DNA from: Clostridium sp. AWRP
GTDB lineage: Bacteria > Bacillota > Clostridia > Clostridiales > Clostridiaceae
Direction: 5' to 3'
Assembly: GCF_004006395.2 (NCBI RefSeq)
Contig: NZ_CP029758.2
Coordinates: 3,534,001 to 3,598,000, forward strand
DNA: 64,000 nt
The notes under the pieces are model-generated. The model made no database searches, was not told the origin of the DNA, and worked only from the letters and a program-made list of their open reading frames with translations. This document shows, piece after piece, positions 26,298-34,796 of this stretch. The translations under genes were made by a program, and so were the position numbers. The stretch's first letter is position 1; every line of letters begins with the position of its first letter.

Positions 26298-27668
26298 CTA
26301 ATTTAAATATTCTTTTTGATTCATAAAATTATTCAATTTTTTGTTTACCCCAAGCATAAATAGTGCTGTTAAAATAACAGTTAGTAAATCTGCTACAGGC
26401 TGTGCCCAAATTACGCCTTCGATCCCCAAAAATTGCGGCATAACCAAAATAGCCGGGATAAAAAACATTCCTTGACGGCTAATACTAAGAATTCCACCTT
26501 CCTTTCCCATTCCAAGAGCAAGGAATAAGCACATATATACCTGTTCAAATCCAAACAAAATAAATATAATTCCATTTGCCCTAAGTGCCCTTCCTCCTAT
26601 ATTAATGAGCACTGCATCATTTTTAGAAAACAGCGACACGATCTGATCAGGAACCATAATCAGAATAAGTGCAGTTGCAGCACAGAATATCGTTGCCCAC
26701 TTAAGTGATACTTTTGTGGCTTCATTTAACCGATCATAGTTTTTTGCACCATAATTGTATCCTGCAACCGGCTGATAGCCCTTCATAAATCCAAAAACAA
26801 CATAGCTTCCAAGTGCCATAATACGAGTTACCACTCCGATGGCTGCTACCGCTGAATCACCATAATTGCTTGCAGCAGTATTAGAAAGCCCCATTGAAGC
26901 ACTTGACAGAAGTTGATAAACCAAAATTGGAATTCCCACTTTAAAAATTTGAGTAAAAATTGTACCATCAAATCTAAAGTTGTATATAGAAAACCTGAGA
27001 CTGCCTTTTTTACTTAACATATACCAGATATATAAAATAGAAGCTAATGCTTGTGATATAACAGTTGAAATAGCTGACCCCTTGATTCCAAAACCTAACG
27101 AATAGATTAAGATTGGGTTTAATATAATATTAAAAATACCACTGAGCAGCATAGAAGTCATTGTTAATTTTGCCATTCCCTCAGATGTTACAATATTATT
27201 CATAGTTACACTAAATATATTTAAAATTGAACCTGTAATGTATATAACTGCAAATTCTCTTGCATAGGGTAATATTGTCTTTGTAGCTCCAAGACCTATC
27301 AATATATTATCAAGAAAATACAGAGATACAGCTATGGAAATAATACCCACAATTAAACTGGAAACCAGTGCAGTAGAAGCTGTTTCATTTGCCTTAGTTT
27401 CATTTTCCTCCCCAAGAAGCCTGGAAATATAAGATGCAGCGCCATTACCAAATGTCATACCAAGTCCTACTATGACCTGCGCAATAGGAAATGTAATGGA
27501 CACTGCTCCCATCTGGCTGGTTCCAAGGCCACCCACAAAGTAAGCATCCACAACATTGTAAAGTGCAGAAACCATCATACCTATCATGGTAGGTATACCC
27601 ATTTTCAATAATACTTTAGAGATTTTCTCATCACGCATCATTTTAAGTTTTTCATTATTCAAATTCAA
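26298..27668 (-). CDS. MATE family efflux transporter
   Basis: A 456-residue protein with 12 membrane helices in two similar halves; IPTMIGMMVSALYNVVDAYF and GNGAASYISRLLGE are typical of the MATE branch close to MepA. It exports drugs or cations using a Na+ or H+ gradient. TTG start at 27668 with AAAGGAT upstream. Divergent from a MarR gene, with several copies of one palindrome between them, so it is very probably repressed by that MarR protein. Confidence 0.9.
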   Translation of the reverse strand: MNLNNEKLKMMRDEKISKVLLKMGIPTMIGMMVSALYNVVDAYFVGGLGTSQMGAVSITFPIAQVIVGLGMTFGNGAASYISRLLGEENETKANETASTALVSSLIVGIISIAVSLYFLDNILIGLGATKTILPYAREFAVIYITGSILNIFSVTMNNIVTSEGMAKLTMTSMLLSGIFNIILNPILIYSLGFGIKGSAISTVISQALASILYIWYMLSKKGSLRFSIYNFRFDGTIFTQIFKVGIPILVYQLLSSASMGLSNTAASNYGDSAVAAIGVVTRIMALGSYVVFGFMKGYQPVAGYNYGAKNYDRLNEATKVSLKWATIFCAATALILIMVPDQIVSLFSKNDAVLINIGGRALRANGIIFILFGFEQVYMCLFLALGMGKEGGILSISRQGMFFIPAILVMPQFLGIEGVIWAQPVADLLTVILTALFMLGVNKKLNNFMNQKEYLN

Positions 27669-27688
27669 AATATCATATCCTTTCTTAA

Positions 27689-27705
27689 GTGTATATATGA
27701 TATAC
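27689..27705. promoter_or_regulatory. MarR-type operator, box C
   Basis: GTGTATA-TGA-TATACGC, one mismatch from a perfect palindrome, immediately before the MATE ribosome binding site. It shares its half-site with boxes at 27785 and 27907. Confidence 0.5.
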
Positions 27706-27784
27706 GCTATATTTAAAAATATATCGCTGCCTCAATTTGCTGTTAAAGTAACCAAGATTCAAAATTAATTTTCATTATTTATAA

Positions 27785-27799
27785 GTATAGGTACTATAC
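27785..27799. promoter_or_regulatory. MarR-type operator, box B
   Basis: GTATAG-GTA-CTATAC, perfect palindrome with the same centre spacing as boxes A and C. Confidence 0.5.
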
Positions 27800-27906
27800 G
27801 CTTTGTGTAAGAAATTCCTTATTAAACATAATAAAACCTACCCCCTTTATCTTTTCATTTCTCAATTATTTATTAAACAAATTGAAGTTTTATATTTTCT
27901 ATACAG

Positions 27907-27931
27907 ATAGTGTATAGTACCTATACACTAT
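27907..27931. promoter_or_regulatory. MarR-type operator, box A
   Basis: Perfect 25-base palindrome ATAGTGTATAG-TAC-CTATACACTAT. It abuts a minus-strand TTGACA (27932-27937), so it would cover a promoter pointing to the MATE gene. A half-site (GCTATACGCTA) recurs at 28008-28018, next to a plus-strand TTGACA at 27989-27994. Confidence 0.65.
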
Positions 27932-28023
27932 TGTCAAGCAATACTTAACTTTTTTACTTGAAATTTCTCTTTCGTATTAACCCCTATATTGACAAAAGTG
28001 TTTATATGCTATACGCTAATAAT

Positions 28024-28497
28024 ATGATGAATTTTAATTTTGATAATAAGTTAGAAATTAGCTACATGCTTTTAAGATTAGGTGTAAAACTTTCTGAGCT
28101 TGATAAACAAACTAATTATTATGGAACAGATACTCCTCTCTTTTACGCTGAAATTCATATGATCAGAGCTATAAAAGAAAATGAAGGTATTCATGTTAGT
28201 GGTCTTGCAGAAAAACTGGGAGTGACAAAAGGAGCAGTTTCCCAAATAATCATGAGACTTCAAAAAAAGGGTATGATAATTAAAGAAGTTGATCCGCATA
28301 ATTCTTCAAGGTTGAATCTTCGTTTAACACCAAAAGGTGAAACAGCCAATACGTATCATAAAAAAATTCATAATAATTTTGATAACATTGTTAATGATAT
28401 TTTAAAAGATGCTTCCGATACAGAAAAATCTTTCTTAAAAAATTTTTTAAATTCTCTTGAAGAAAAAATTGATACTTTTGACAAAAGGAAAAAATGA
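28024..28497 (+). CDS. MarR family transcriptional regulator
   Basis: A winged-helix regulator of about 157 residues: GIHVSGLAEKLGVTKGAVSQ as recognition region and a wing with DPHNSSRLNLRLTPKG. The start is unsure. The open frame extends back to 27958, but no ribosome binding site is visible, and a TTGACA at 27989 would place the transcript start close to the ATG pair at 28024/28027. It probably controls the MATE exporter through the repeated palindromes. Confidence 0.82.
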   Translation: MMNFNFDNKLEISYMLLRLGVKLSELDKQTNYYGTDTPLFYAEIHMIRAIKENEGIHVSGLAEKLGVTKGAVSQIIMRLQKKGMIIKEVDPHNSSRLNLRLTPKGETANTYHKKIHNNFDNIVNDILKDASDTEKSFLKNFLNSLEEKIDTFDKRKK

Positions 28498-28508
28498 TAA
28501 AAGAGTTT

Positions 28509-28558
28509 AAGCATCAGGCGGAGTCAAAGCTTCATCTGATGCTTAGAACTCTGCTTAT
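28509..28558 (-). repeat. Dispersed hairpin repeat, copy b
   Basis: Full unit: stem AGCATCAG.../...CTGATGCT with tail TAGAACTCTGCTTAT on the plus strand, 12 bases after the MarR stop. Same family as copies at 18601, 34748, 42283, 47376, 47646 and 60497. Confidence 0.7.
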
Positions 28559-28637
28559 ATTTTTAATTAGGCTATGTTAAAGAATAGTGTTGATAATGTA
28601 CTATAAACGAACTCCTAAAAAAGTTTCTTTAATAATA

Positions 28638-29000
28638 CTATGAATTTATTGCATTATAGTATTTAATTGCATTTTCTAAATGTTCATATTTAAAATCTGG
28701 CCAAGAGTCATTCGTAAACCACAACTTCGCTTTCGCAGACTCCCATAACAAAAAATTACTTATCCTCATTTAATTTTATAAGCATTAAGGTTTCCTCCAT
28801 CTATAGCATACATCATGTTTTTTTGCAGCATTTACTATTTCCGAACGTCCTCCATAATTTAACGCAATATTTAATATCATGTCTAAATTATTTTCTGTCT
28901 TTCTAATTTCATTTATTAATTCAGAAGAAAGCATATTTGTAGTACCAATATGCTTTGCCATAATATTTTCTCTAGCTTTACTACTGAATTTTATAACTAT
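28638..29000 (-). pseudogene. Decayed undecaprenyl diphosphate synthase (uppS) remnant
   Basis: Minus-strand text matches the second half of UppS in two pieces. The first, near 28830-28960, contains the hallmark LNYGGRSEIVNAAKK. The second, near 28640-28780, reads MRISNFLLWESAKAKLWFTN and ends SWPDF...AINS with a stop at 28638. The N-terminal catalytic half (with MDGNGRW) is missing, and the two pieces are joined by a deletion and frame change. It cannot encode a working enzyme. It fills most of the 590-base gap between the MarR gene and the amino-acid transporter. Confidence 0.8.
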
Positions 29001-29011
29001 AATTAATTTAC

Positions 29012-29043
29012 TAGTTTACAAATTTAGCATGGTAAACTATAAT
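29012..29043 (+). promoter_or_regulatory. Promoter with overlapping palindrome for the amino-acid ABC genes
   Basis: TTTACA (29015-29020) and TATAAT (29038-29043) with 17-base spacing. An 8-base inverted repeat TAGTTTAC (29012-29019) / GTAAACTA (29032-29039) overlaps both boxes, so a repressor bound there would exclude RNA polymerase. Confidence 0.65.
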
Positions 29044-29085
29044 ATTTATTATAATTAATTTAATATAAATTGGGAGGTCTGTGAA

Positions 29086-29892
29086 ATGAAAAAGAAATTA
29101 GGAATTTTAACTTTAGTAATATTTTTGCTTGGAATAATACTTACAGGATGTGGACAAAGCCAGAAATCAAGCGATAAATCCTGGGATGATATAAAATCAA
29201 AGGGTCAGTTTGTAGTGGGCCTAGATGATAGTTTTCCTCCAATGGGTTTTAGAGATGAAAAAGGTAAAATCGTAGGATTTGATATAGATATGGCCAAAGC
29301 AGCTGCACAAAAAATGGGAGTAAAGGTAGTTTTTAAACCAGTAGAATGGGATGGTATTATACTTAGCTTAAATAATAAAGACATAGATGTTATATGGAAT
29401 GGTTTGACTATAACTGATAAGAGAAAAAAACAAATAGCATTTTCAAAAGTATATCTTCAAAATAAACAAATAATTGTAGTAAGAAATGATTCTAACATAA
29501 AGAATAAAAAAGACTTGTCGGGTAAAACAGTAGGTCTTCAAATGGGAAGCAGCAGTGAAACTGCATTGAATTCAGACGCTACTACAGCAAAATCTCTAAA
29601 GAATATTAGAAAATATTCTAATAATACAGAAGCATTACTTGATTTAAACCAGGGCCGTATAGATGCAGTTGTTGTAGATGAAGTAGTTGGAAGATACTAT
29701 TTGCAAAAGAAACCTGGTTTATACAAAATACTTGAAGATAACTTCGGCAAAGAAGACTATGGTGTTGGTATAAGAAAAACAGATGAAAGTTTTAAAAATA
29801 AACTTGACGAAGCACTGGATTCAATGAAAAAAGATGGAACAGCAAATAAAATATCTCAAAAATGGTTTGGCAAAGATATAATTGCAAAATAA
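29086..29892 (+). CDS. Amino-acid ABC transporter substrate-binding lipoprotein
   Basis: A 268-residue periplasmic-binding-protein type 3 (polar amino acid / HisJ-GlnH) lipoprotein. It has a signal peptide with lipobox LTGCG (Cys23), then FVVGLDDSFPPMGFRDEKGK and GFDIDMAKA, typical for this family. The Arg/Asp pair that holds the amino-acid alpha groups is expected in GLTITDKRKKQ and the DAVVVDE region. The exact amino acid is unknown. GGGAGG before ATG. The permease gene follows. Confidence 0.92.
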   Translation: MKKKLGILTLVIFLLGIILTGCGQSQKSSDKSWDDIKSKGQFVVGLDDSFPPMGFRDEKGKIVGFDIDMAKAAAQKMGVKVVFKPVEWDGIILSLNNKDIDVIWNGLTITDKRKKQIAFSKVYLQNKQIIVVRNDSNIKNKKDLSGKTVGLQMGSSSETALNSDATTAKSLKNIRKYSNNTEALLDLNQGRIDAVVVDEVVGRYYLQKKPGLYKILEDNFGKEDYGVGIRKTDESFKNKLDEALDSMKKDGTANKISQKWFGKDIIAK

Positions 29893-29912
29893 TTGGTTAG
29901 GATGTGATTTAT

Positions 29913-30551
29913 ATGTCTGATATCATGGACATTACAGGATTTATACTAAGTGGAAGCTTAATAACTATACAACTATTTTTTATAACAGCTATTTTTTCTA
30001 TACCTTTAGGATGCCTAGTAGCCCTAGGTAAAATATCTAAAATCAAGCCCATAAAGGCTATACTTAGCTTATATACCTGGGCTTTTAGGGGAACACCTTT
30101 ACTTTTACAGTTGTTTTTCACCTATTTTGGTCTTCCTGTAATTGGCATAAGGTTATCTCCCTTAGCAGCTGCAAGCATTGCTTTTACTATAAATTATGCC
30201 GCATACCTGGCAGAAATTTTTAGATCAGGCATTGAATCAATAGACAAAGGACAATTTGAAGCTTCTAAAGTTTTAGGTATGAATTACTGTCAAACTATGA
30301 TAAAGATAATAATTCCCCAAGCCATTAGAAATGTAATTCCTCCTGTTTGTAACGAAAGTATCAATTTAATAAAAGATTCTGCTTTAGTTGCAACTATAGG
30401 TGTGGGAGATCTTCTAAGGGCAGCAAAAGAAGTAGTTACTCGTGATTTTACAATTACTCCTTTTATTATAGCTGCTATACTATATCTTATTTTAACCTCA
30501 GTTTTAGTTATGGCCTTTAGAAAATTAGAAAAAAAATATTCTATTAATTAA
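29913..30551 (+). CDS. Amino-acid ABC transporter permease (HisM/GlnP type)
   Basis: A 212-residue permease with five membrane helices. The EAA loop reads EASKVLGMNYCQTMIKIIIP. I chose the ATG at 29913 (AGGATG 8 bases upstream) over the GTG at 29904. It follows the binding protein by 20 bases. The usual third gene (ATPase) is missing: a terminator comes directly after, so an ATPase from elsewhere must serve it. Confidence 0.9.
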   Translation: MSDIMDITGFILSGSLITIQLFFITAIFSIPLGCLVALGKISKIKPIKAILSLYTWAFRGTPLLLQLFFTYFGLPVIGIRLSPLAAASIAFTINYAAYLAEIFRSGIESIDKGQFEASKVLGMNYCQTMIKIIIPQAIRNVIPPVCNESINLIKDSALVATIGVGDLLRAAKEVVTRDFTITPFIIAAILYLILTSVLVMAFRKLEKKYSIN

Positions 30552-30556
30552 TATTT

Positions 30557-30598
30557 AAATCAAGTCCTGCTATTTGGTACTAACAGGGCTTGATTTTT
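30557..30598 (+). terminator. Terminator of the amino-acid ABC operon
   Basis: Stem AAATCAAG(T)CCTG / CAGGG(C)TTGATTT followed by TTTTT, 6 bases after the permease stop. Confidence 0.8.
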
Positions 30599-30692
30599 CA
30601 TTTTCTTTGTTTTCTTTACTATTTTCTAAACATTCCTGTAAACATTCTTCTATTACTTCCATAGTAATCTCAAACTTATTATTATCATCCAA
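30570..30692 (-). CDS. Possible 40-residue acidic small protein
   Basis: A 41-codon frame on the minus strand starting with TTG, with GGAGGG 6 bases upstream. The product starts MDDNNKFEITMEVIEECLQE and continues with an Asn/Lys/Glu-rich tail, and is predicted to be one amphipathic helix with two cysteines four residues apart. I know no family for it. Its stop lies within the terminator of the convergent ABC operon. A palindrome (30732-30760) sits upstream as a possible operator. The good ribosome binding site and composition favour a real gene, but it is unproven. Confidence 0.45.
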   Translation of the reverse strand: MDDNNKFEITMEVIEECLQECLENSKENKENEKSSPVSTK

Positions 30693-30731
30693 ATTTGACC
30701 CTCCACATCAATTTAATATCATATTACTATA

Positions 30732-30760
30732 GTATTAACAATATCAAAAAGTGTTAATAC
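30732..30760. repeat. Palindrome GTATTAACA / TGTTAATAC
   Basis: Perfect 9-base arms with an 11-base spacer, 40 bases upstream of the possible small gene on the minus strand. Operator-like; regulator unknown. Confidence 0.5.
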
Positions 30761-30848
30761 TTATATTTAGATTATAATTATGCTCATAAAATTTATCTTT
30801 ATTTTAAGGTTTATGTTAGAAAATATACTTAAGCGAAGCAACCTTTTC

Positions 30849-30917
30849 AGAGGACAATTGCCAGATAACAAAGGACAATGAAGGTGAGTTTTCCTCCTTC
30901 ACTGTCCTATGTCCTCT
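30849..30917. repeat. Nested GGACA hairpin, addA 3' region
   Basis: Outer stem AGAGGACA / TGTCCTCT and inner stem AGGACAATGAAGG / CCTTCACTGTCCT with one mismatch. The look is of a dispersed clostridial intergenic hairpin. It lies 72 bases beyond the addA stop. Confidence 0.6.
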
Positions 30918-30944
30918 TAAAAATATTGTTTTCCAATATTTTTA
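30918..30944 (-). terminator. Terminator-like hairpin of addA
   Basis: Stem TAAAAATATTG / CAATATTTTTA with a 5-base loop, 45 bases after the addA stop. On the minus strand it ends in TTTTTA. Confidence 0.55.
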
Positions 30945-30988
30945 AAATGCAAAAGTTGAGTATATAATACATAAAGCTAAAACTTTAA

Positions 30989-33900
30989 TTACATTTCAAC
31001 TAAGCTGTTGTTAAAAAATAAGTAGAGATATTTATTTTTTACTTGCTTACCAGTTAACTTTTCAAGTGCCCTTGCGTAATAATAAACTTGGATTTTGTAT
31101 TTATCTTTTATGTTATCTATATCGTCTACATAATCTGTCTTATAGTCTATAAGCACTAATTCTCCATTTTCCTCAAAATAGCAATCTATTATTCCTTGAA
31201 TAATTATTTTTTCATCCTTATATATTTTATCTGGAAGCTCTTTATATAATTTATTACTTTCTATCTCCATATAAAATGGAGTTTCCCTATATATATTCTC
31301 CGCCTCTTTCATTCTGTTTCCAATTTCAGAATTAAAGAACTTCAATATTTTGCCTAATGGTATTGACTTAACTTCATCTTCTCTTATAAATTCTCTCTGA
31401 ACCAATCTATCTACCTGTTCCTTTATTTCATCGTAAGAATTAACTTTTTTTATGTCTATATGCTGCAAGATTAAATGCAAAAGAGTTCCCCTCTCAGCAG
31501 CTGTCATACCTTTTTTCTCTCTTAAAAAAAGTGGTTTTTTTAATTGTACCGATTCCATCAAATTTACGCCATCTTCCATATCAGTCAAATCAAATCTTCT
31601 CTTTAATTCTGATACAGAAAATTTAGCAGGTATCTTACAAGCTTCCTCATATTTATATTTCCAGTTAAGCCTTCTATCCACTTTATCCATATATTGTCCA
31701 TCATATTCGGTTAAGTTAAGTTCTTCAATTTTACCCAGTATATCTACATCTTCCTTTTCTTGAGATACACTTCTAAAATCATCCTTTTTGTAAATATTTA
31801 CCTTCCATGTAGAACTGTCCCCTATAACTAGATTTAAATTATCTTCACCTTTAGAAATTTCTCTTATAGGCTTTCCACATGGGTGTTTAGCCAGTGCAGC
31901 CCCTATCCAATCCAAAAAGTTTCTAGCACTTATAAGTGAGTATTCAGGAAGCTTATTTCCTTTATAAGAAGCACATTCACACCATTTTTGAGTTGTTTTT
32001 TCAATATTATTTACCATTCCAGTTATTATAAGTTTTTCTTTTGCTCTGGTAAAAGCAACATATAATATTCTCATTTCCTCTGAAAGAGTTTCTACTTTTA
32101 GCTTTTTTCTAAACACCTGTTTCATAACAGTAGGATAGCATATATGCCTTTTTATATTCACATAATCCGGTCCAAGACCTAACTTTTCATGAAAAAGCAC
32201 CCCTTTATTCATATCCATCAAATTAAACTTTTTTCCTGTACCTGAAAGTATTACTACAGGGAATTCAAGTCCTTTGCTTTTGTGAACACTCATTATCCTG
32301 ACTACATTTTCATTTTCTCCTAGTATTTTTGCACTTCCTAAATCCCCACTACTATTTTTAAGTTTGTTCATAAAATTTATAAAATTAAAAAGTCCTTTAT
32401 AACTGCTCTTTTCATACTGTTTTGCTCTTTCAAATAACATCCTTAGGTTTGCCTGCCTCTGAATTCCCCCAGGCATAGCCCCTATAAAACCGTAATAACC
32501 CGTTTCAGTATAAAGATGCCATATAAATTCATCTATTGGCATATACTTTACTTTTTTTCTCCAGTTGCTAAGCCTTTTCAAAAATTCACTTACTTTATAT
32601 TTCAAGCTATTTTCCACATGCTTTAATGATATATCTGATTCAGAGTCATTTTCCGAAATTATCTTTAATATGTCATAAAAATGAATTTTTCTATCTACCA
32701 TTCTCAAATCTATAAGTTCCTCTGGAGAGAAAGATTCTATAGGAGACCTAAGCACAGCTACAAGTGGAATATCCTGAAGTGGATTATCTATTATTTCAAG
32801 TACTGATATTATTGTCTTTACTTCTATATTCTCAAAATATCCGGCAGATATATCTGCAAATACAGGTATTTCTAAACTATTAAGTTCTTCTACAAAAGTA
32901 GGCGCCCAATTTTGTGTGGCACGCATTAATATTACTATGTCTTTATACATTACATTCCTATAGGATTTCGTATTTTTGTCATATACTTTTAGTGGCTCTA
33001 CTTCCTCTTTACCATTTATGAACTCACTTATTTTTTCTGCTACAAGCCGTGCTTCTACCTGAACATTATCTAAAACTTCTTCACTTTCTTCTTTTTTATC
33101 TATTATATTAAGCTCTATATCTCCACAACAGTTTCCAGATAAGTTTTCATAATCTGCTGAACTTTTTAAGCATTCCTCATCCGTATAATCTAATTCTCCT
33201 ACTTCTCTACACATTATTTGTTTAAATAAATAGTTAGTACCTTCTATTATTTCCTTTCTACTTCTAAAATTTTCAGATAATTTTATTTTTCTGTTTTCAG
33301 CCGTCTTTTTTTCAGAATAACTATTATATTTCTGCAAAAAAAGTTCAGGTTTAGACTGCCTAAATCTGTATATACTCTGCTTTACATCTCCTACCATAAA
33401 CAAATTTGAGTCTTTTGATTTTCTACTTATCATATTCATTATAACTTCTTGAACTTCATTGCTATCCTGATATTCATCTATAAATATTTCCTCAAAATAT
33501 CTTCTATATTCTAAAGCTGCCTCTGAAGGAACTATATTTCCCTCTTCATCTCTATCTGTTAATATTTCAAGGCAAAAATGTTCTATATCGCTAAAGTCCA
33601 GTATGCCTCTTTCCCTTTTTTTTAAGCTGTAATTTTTATCAAACTCTATTACAAGAGAAGCCAGGCATTTCATCATAGGATATACTTCCTGCATATCTTT
33701 ATATATATTATCGGAACCTGAAAATATATCTTCTTTTATACTATTTAACTTCTTTTTAACTTCATCCCTTACATTCTTAGCTCTTTCCTTCACTTCTTTA
33801 ACTTCATCTTTTACTCTTTTAGTGGAAAGCTTGTTAAAACTCAATTGTAAAAACTTTTCTTTTAGTTCTTCCCAAGAATTTAAAAGCGATAATTCCTTTA

Positions 33901-34669
33901 TATTTTCATAATCTTTTTTAAAAGTATCTGCATAGTGCTCAAGTCCTTCTACGCTTTGGATTATGGTAAGTTCTCTTTCTATTCTATCCTTGCATCCCTT
34001 AACTTCTACCTCTATGCTGTGCATAATCATTTTTGCCCAAAATGTATGTCCGAAATCAAAATCTTCTTTTACATTAAAATTTTCTACTGCTTCTCTTAAC
34101 CATTTTTCAGGCCAGGGATTACTTTTTGAAAATTCATAAAGGGAAAGTACCATATCTTTAAGTTTAATATCATTTTTACTTTTAAAACCATCTACAAGTT
34201 TTAAAAATTCTGTACTTTCTGTGTCATATTTCTCATCAAAAAGTTTCTCAAGCACATCCTGTTTTAAAAGAACTGCTTCTGTACTGTCGCATATTCTAAA
34301 ATTAGGATCCAAATCTATTAAATGGAAATTGCTTTTTATAACCTTAAGGCAAAAAGCATGTATAGTAATTATATTAGCCTGATTTAAGAGTGTAAGCTGT
34401 TTTTGAAGATTTTTTGAGCCATAATTTGATTCTAACAGTTTAGAAATTGCCTCTGCTATTCTCTCTTTCATTTCAGAAGCCGCTGCATTCGTAAAGGTAA
34501 CAACTAACAATTTATCTATATCAACATCTTCATCAATACTTGTTATTTCCTGTATTATTCTCTCTACTAGCACTGCTGTCTTACCAGTTCCTGCACCTGC
34601 TGACACTAGTAAATTACATTTGGGGGTAAAAATAGCTTCTCTTTGAGATTCTGTCCAATTTGTATCCAT
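30989..34669 (-). CDS. addA: ATP-dependent helicase/nuclease subunit A
   Basis: A 1226-residue UvrD-like helicase plus RecB-type nuclease, the AddA subunit for double-strand break resection. Walker A is SAGAGTGKTAVLVERI, Walker B IDEYQDSN, a late helicase motif is MSVHKSKGLEFPVV, and the C-terminal nuclease motif is LVLIDYKTDYVDD. The start at 34669 (MDTNWTESQ) has AAGGTGG 7 bases upstream; an ATG 24 bases earlier is less well placed. The family length is normal. The usual partner addB is not next to it: a repeat and a GGDEF gene lie upstream instead. Confidence 0.93.
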   Translation of the reverse strand: MDTNWTESQREAIFTPKCNLLVSAGAGTGKTAVLVERIIQEITSIDEDVDIDKLLVVTFTNAAASEMKERIAEAISKLLESNYGSKNLQKQLTLLNQANIITIHAFCLKVIKSNFHLIDLDPNFRICDSTEAVLLKQDVLEKLFDEKYDTESTEFLKLVDGFKSKNDIKLKDMVLSLYEFSKSNPWPEKWLREAVENFNVKEDFDFGHTFWAKMIMHSIEVEVKGCKDRIERELTIIQSVEGLEHYADTFKKDYENIKELSLLNSWEELKEKFLQLSFNKLSTKRVKDEVKEVKERAKNVRDEVKKKLNSIKEDIFSGSDNIYKDMQEVYPMMKCLASLVIEFDKNYSLKKRERGILDFSDIEHFCLEILTDRDEEGNIVPSEAALEYRRYFEEIFIDEYQDSNEVQEVIMNMISRKSKDSNLFMVGDVKQSIYRFRQSKPELFLQKYNSYSEKKTAENRKIKLSENFRSRKEIIEGTNYLFKQIMCREVGELDYTDEECLKSSADYENLSGNCCGDIELNIIDKKEESEEVLDNVQVEARLVAEKISEFINGKEEVEPLKVYDKNTKSYRNVMYKDIVILMRATQNWAPTFVEELNSLEIPVFADISAGYFENIEVKTIISVLEIIDNPLQDIPLVAVLRSPIESFSPEELIDLRMVDRKIHFYDILKIISENDSESDISLKHVENSLKYKVSEFLKRLSNWRKKVKYMPIDEFIWHLYTETGYYGFIGAMPGGIQRQANLRMLFERAKQYEKSSYKGLFNFINFMNKLKNSSGDLGSAKILGENENVVRIMSVHKSKGLEFPVVILSGTGKKFNLMDMNKGVLFHEKLGLGPDYVNIKRHICYPTVMKQVFRKKLKVETLSEEMRILYVAFTRAKEKLIITGMVNNIEKTTQKWCECASYKGNKLPEYSLISARNFLDWIGAALAKHPCGKPIREISKGEDNLNLVIGDSSTWKVNIYKKDDFRSVSQEKEDVDILGKIEELNLTEYDGQYMDKVDRRLNWKYKYEEACKIPAKFSVSELKRRFDLTDMEDGVNLMESVQLKKPLFLREKKGMTAAERGTLLHLILQHIDIKKVNSYDEIKEQVDRLVQREFIREDEVKSIPLGKILKFFNSEIGNRMKEAENIYRETPFYMEIESNKLYKELPDKIYKDEKIIIQGIIDCYFEENGELVLIDYKTDYVDDIDNIKDKYKIQVYYYARALEKLTGKQVKNKYLYLFFNNSLVEM

Positions 34670-34747
34670 ATCTACCACCTTACTAAAATTCATTGAAGAT
34701 TTTCCTCTAAAGGATACGCCTTCTAAGTTCTAAAACCTGTTTAATAC

Positions 34748-34796
34748 GTATCAGATGGAGTTTAAAACTCCATCTGATACCAAGAACTCTGTTTAT
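34748..34796 (-). repeat. Dispersed hairpin repeat, copy c
   Basis: Perfect 15-base arms GTATCAGATGGAGTT / AACTCCATCTGATAC with a 3-base centre, then CAAGAACTCTGTTTAT on the plus strand. It lies between addA and the GGDEF gene and ends next to the latter's stop codon. Confidence 0.8.
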
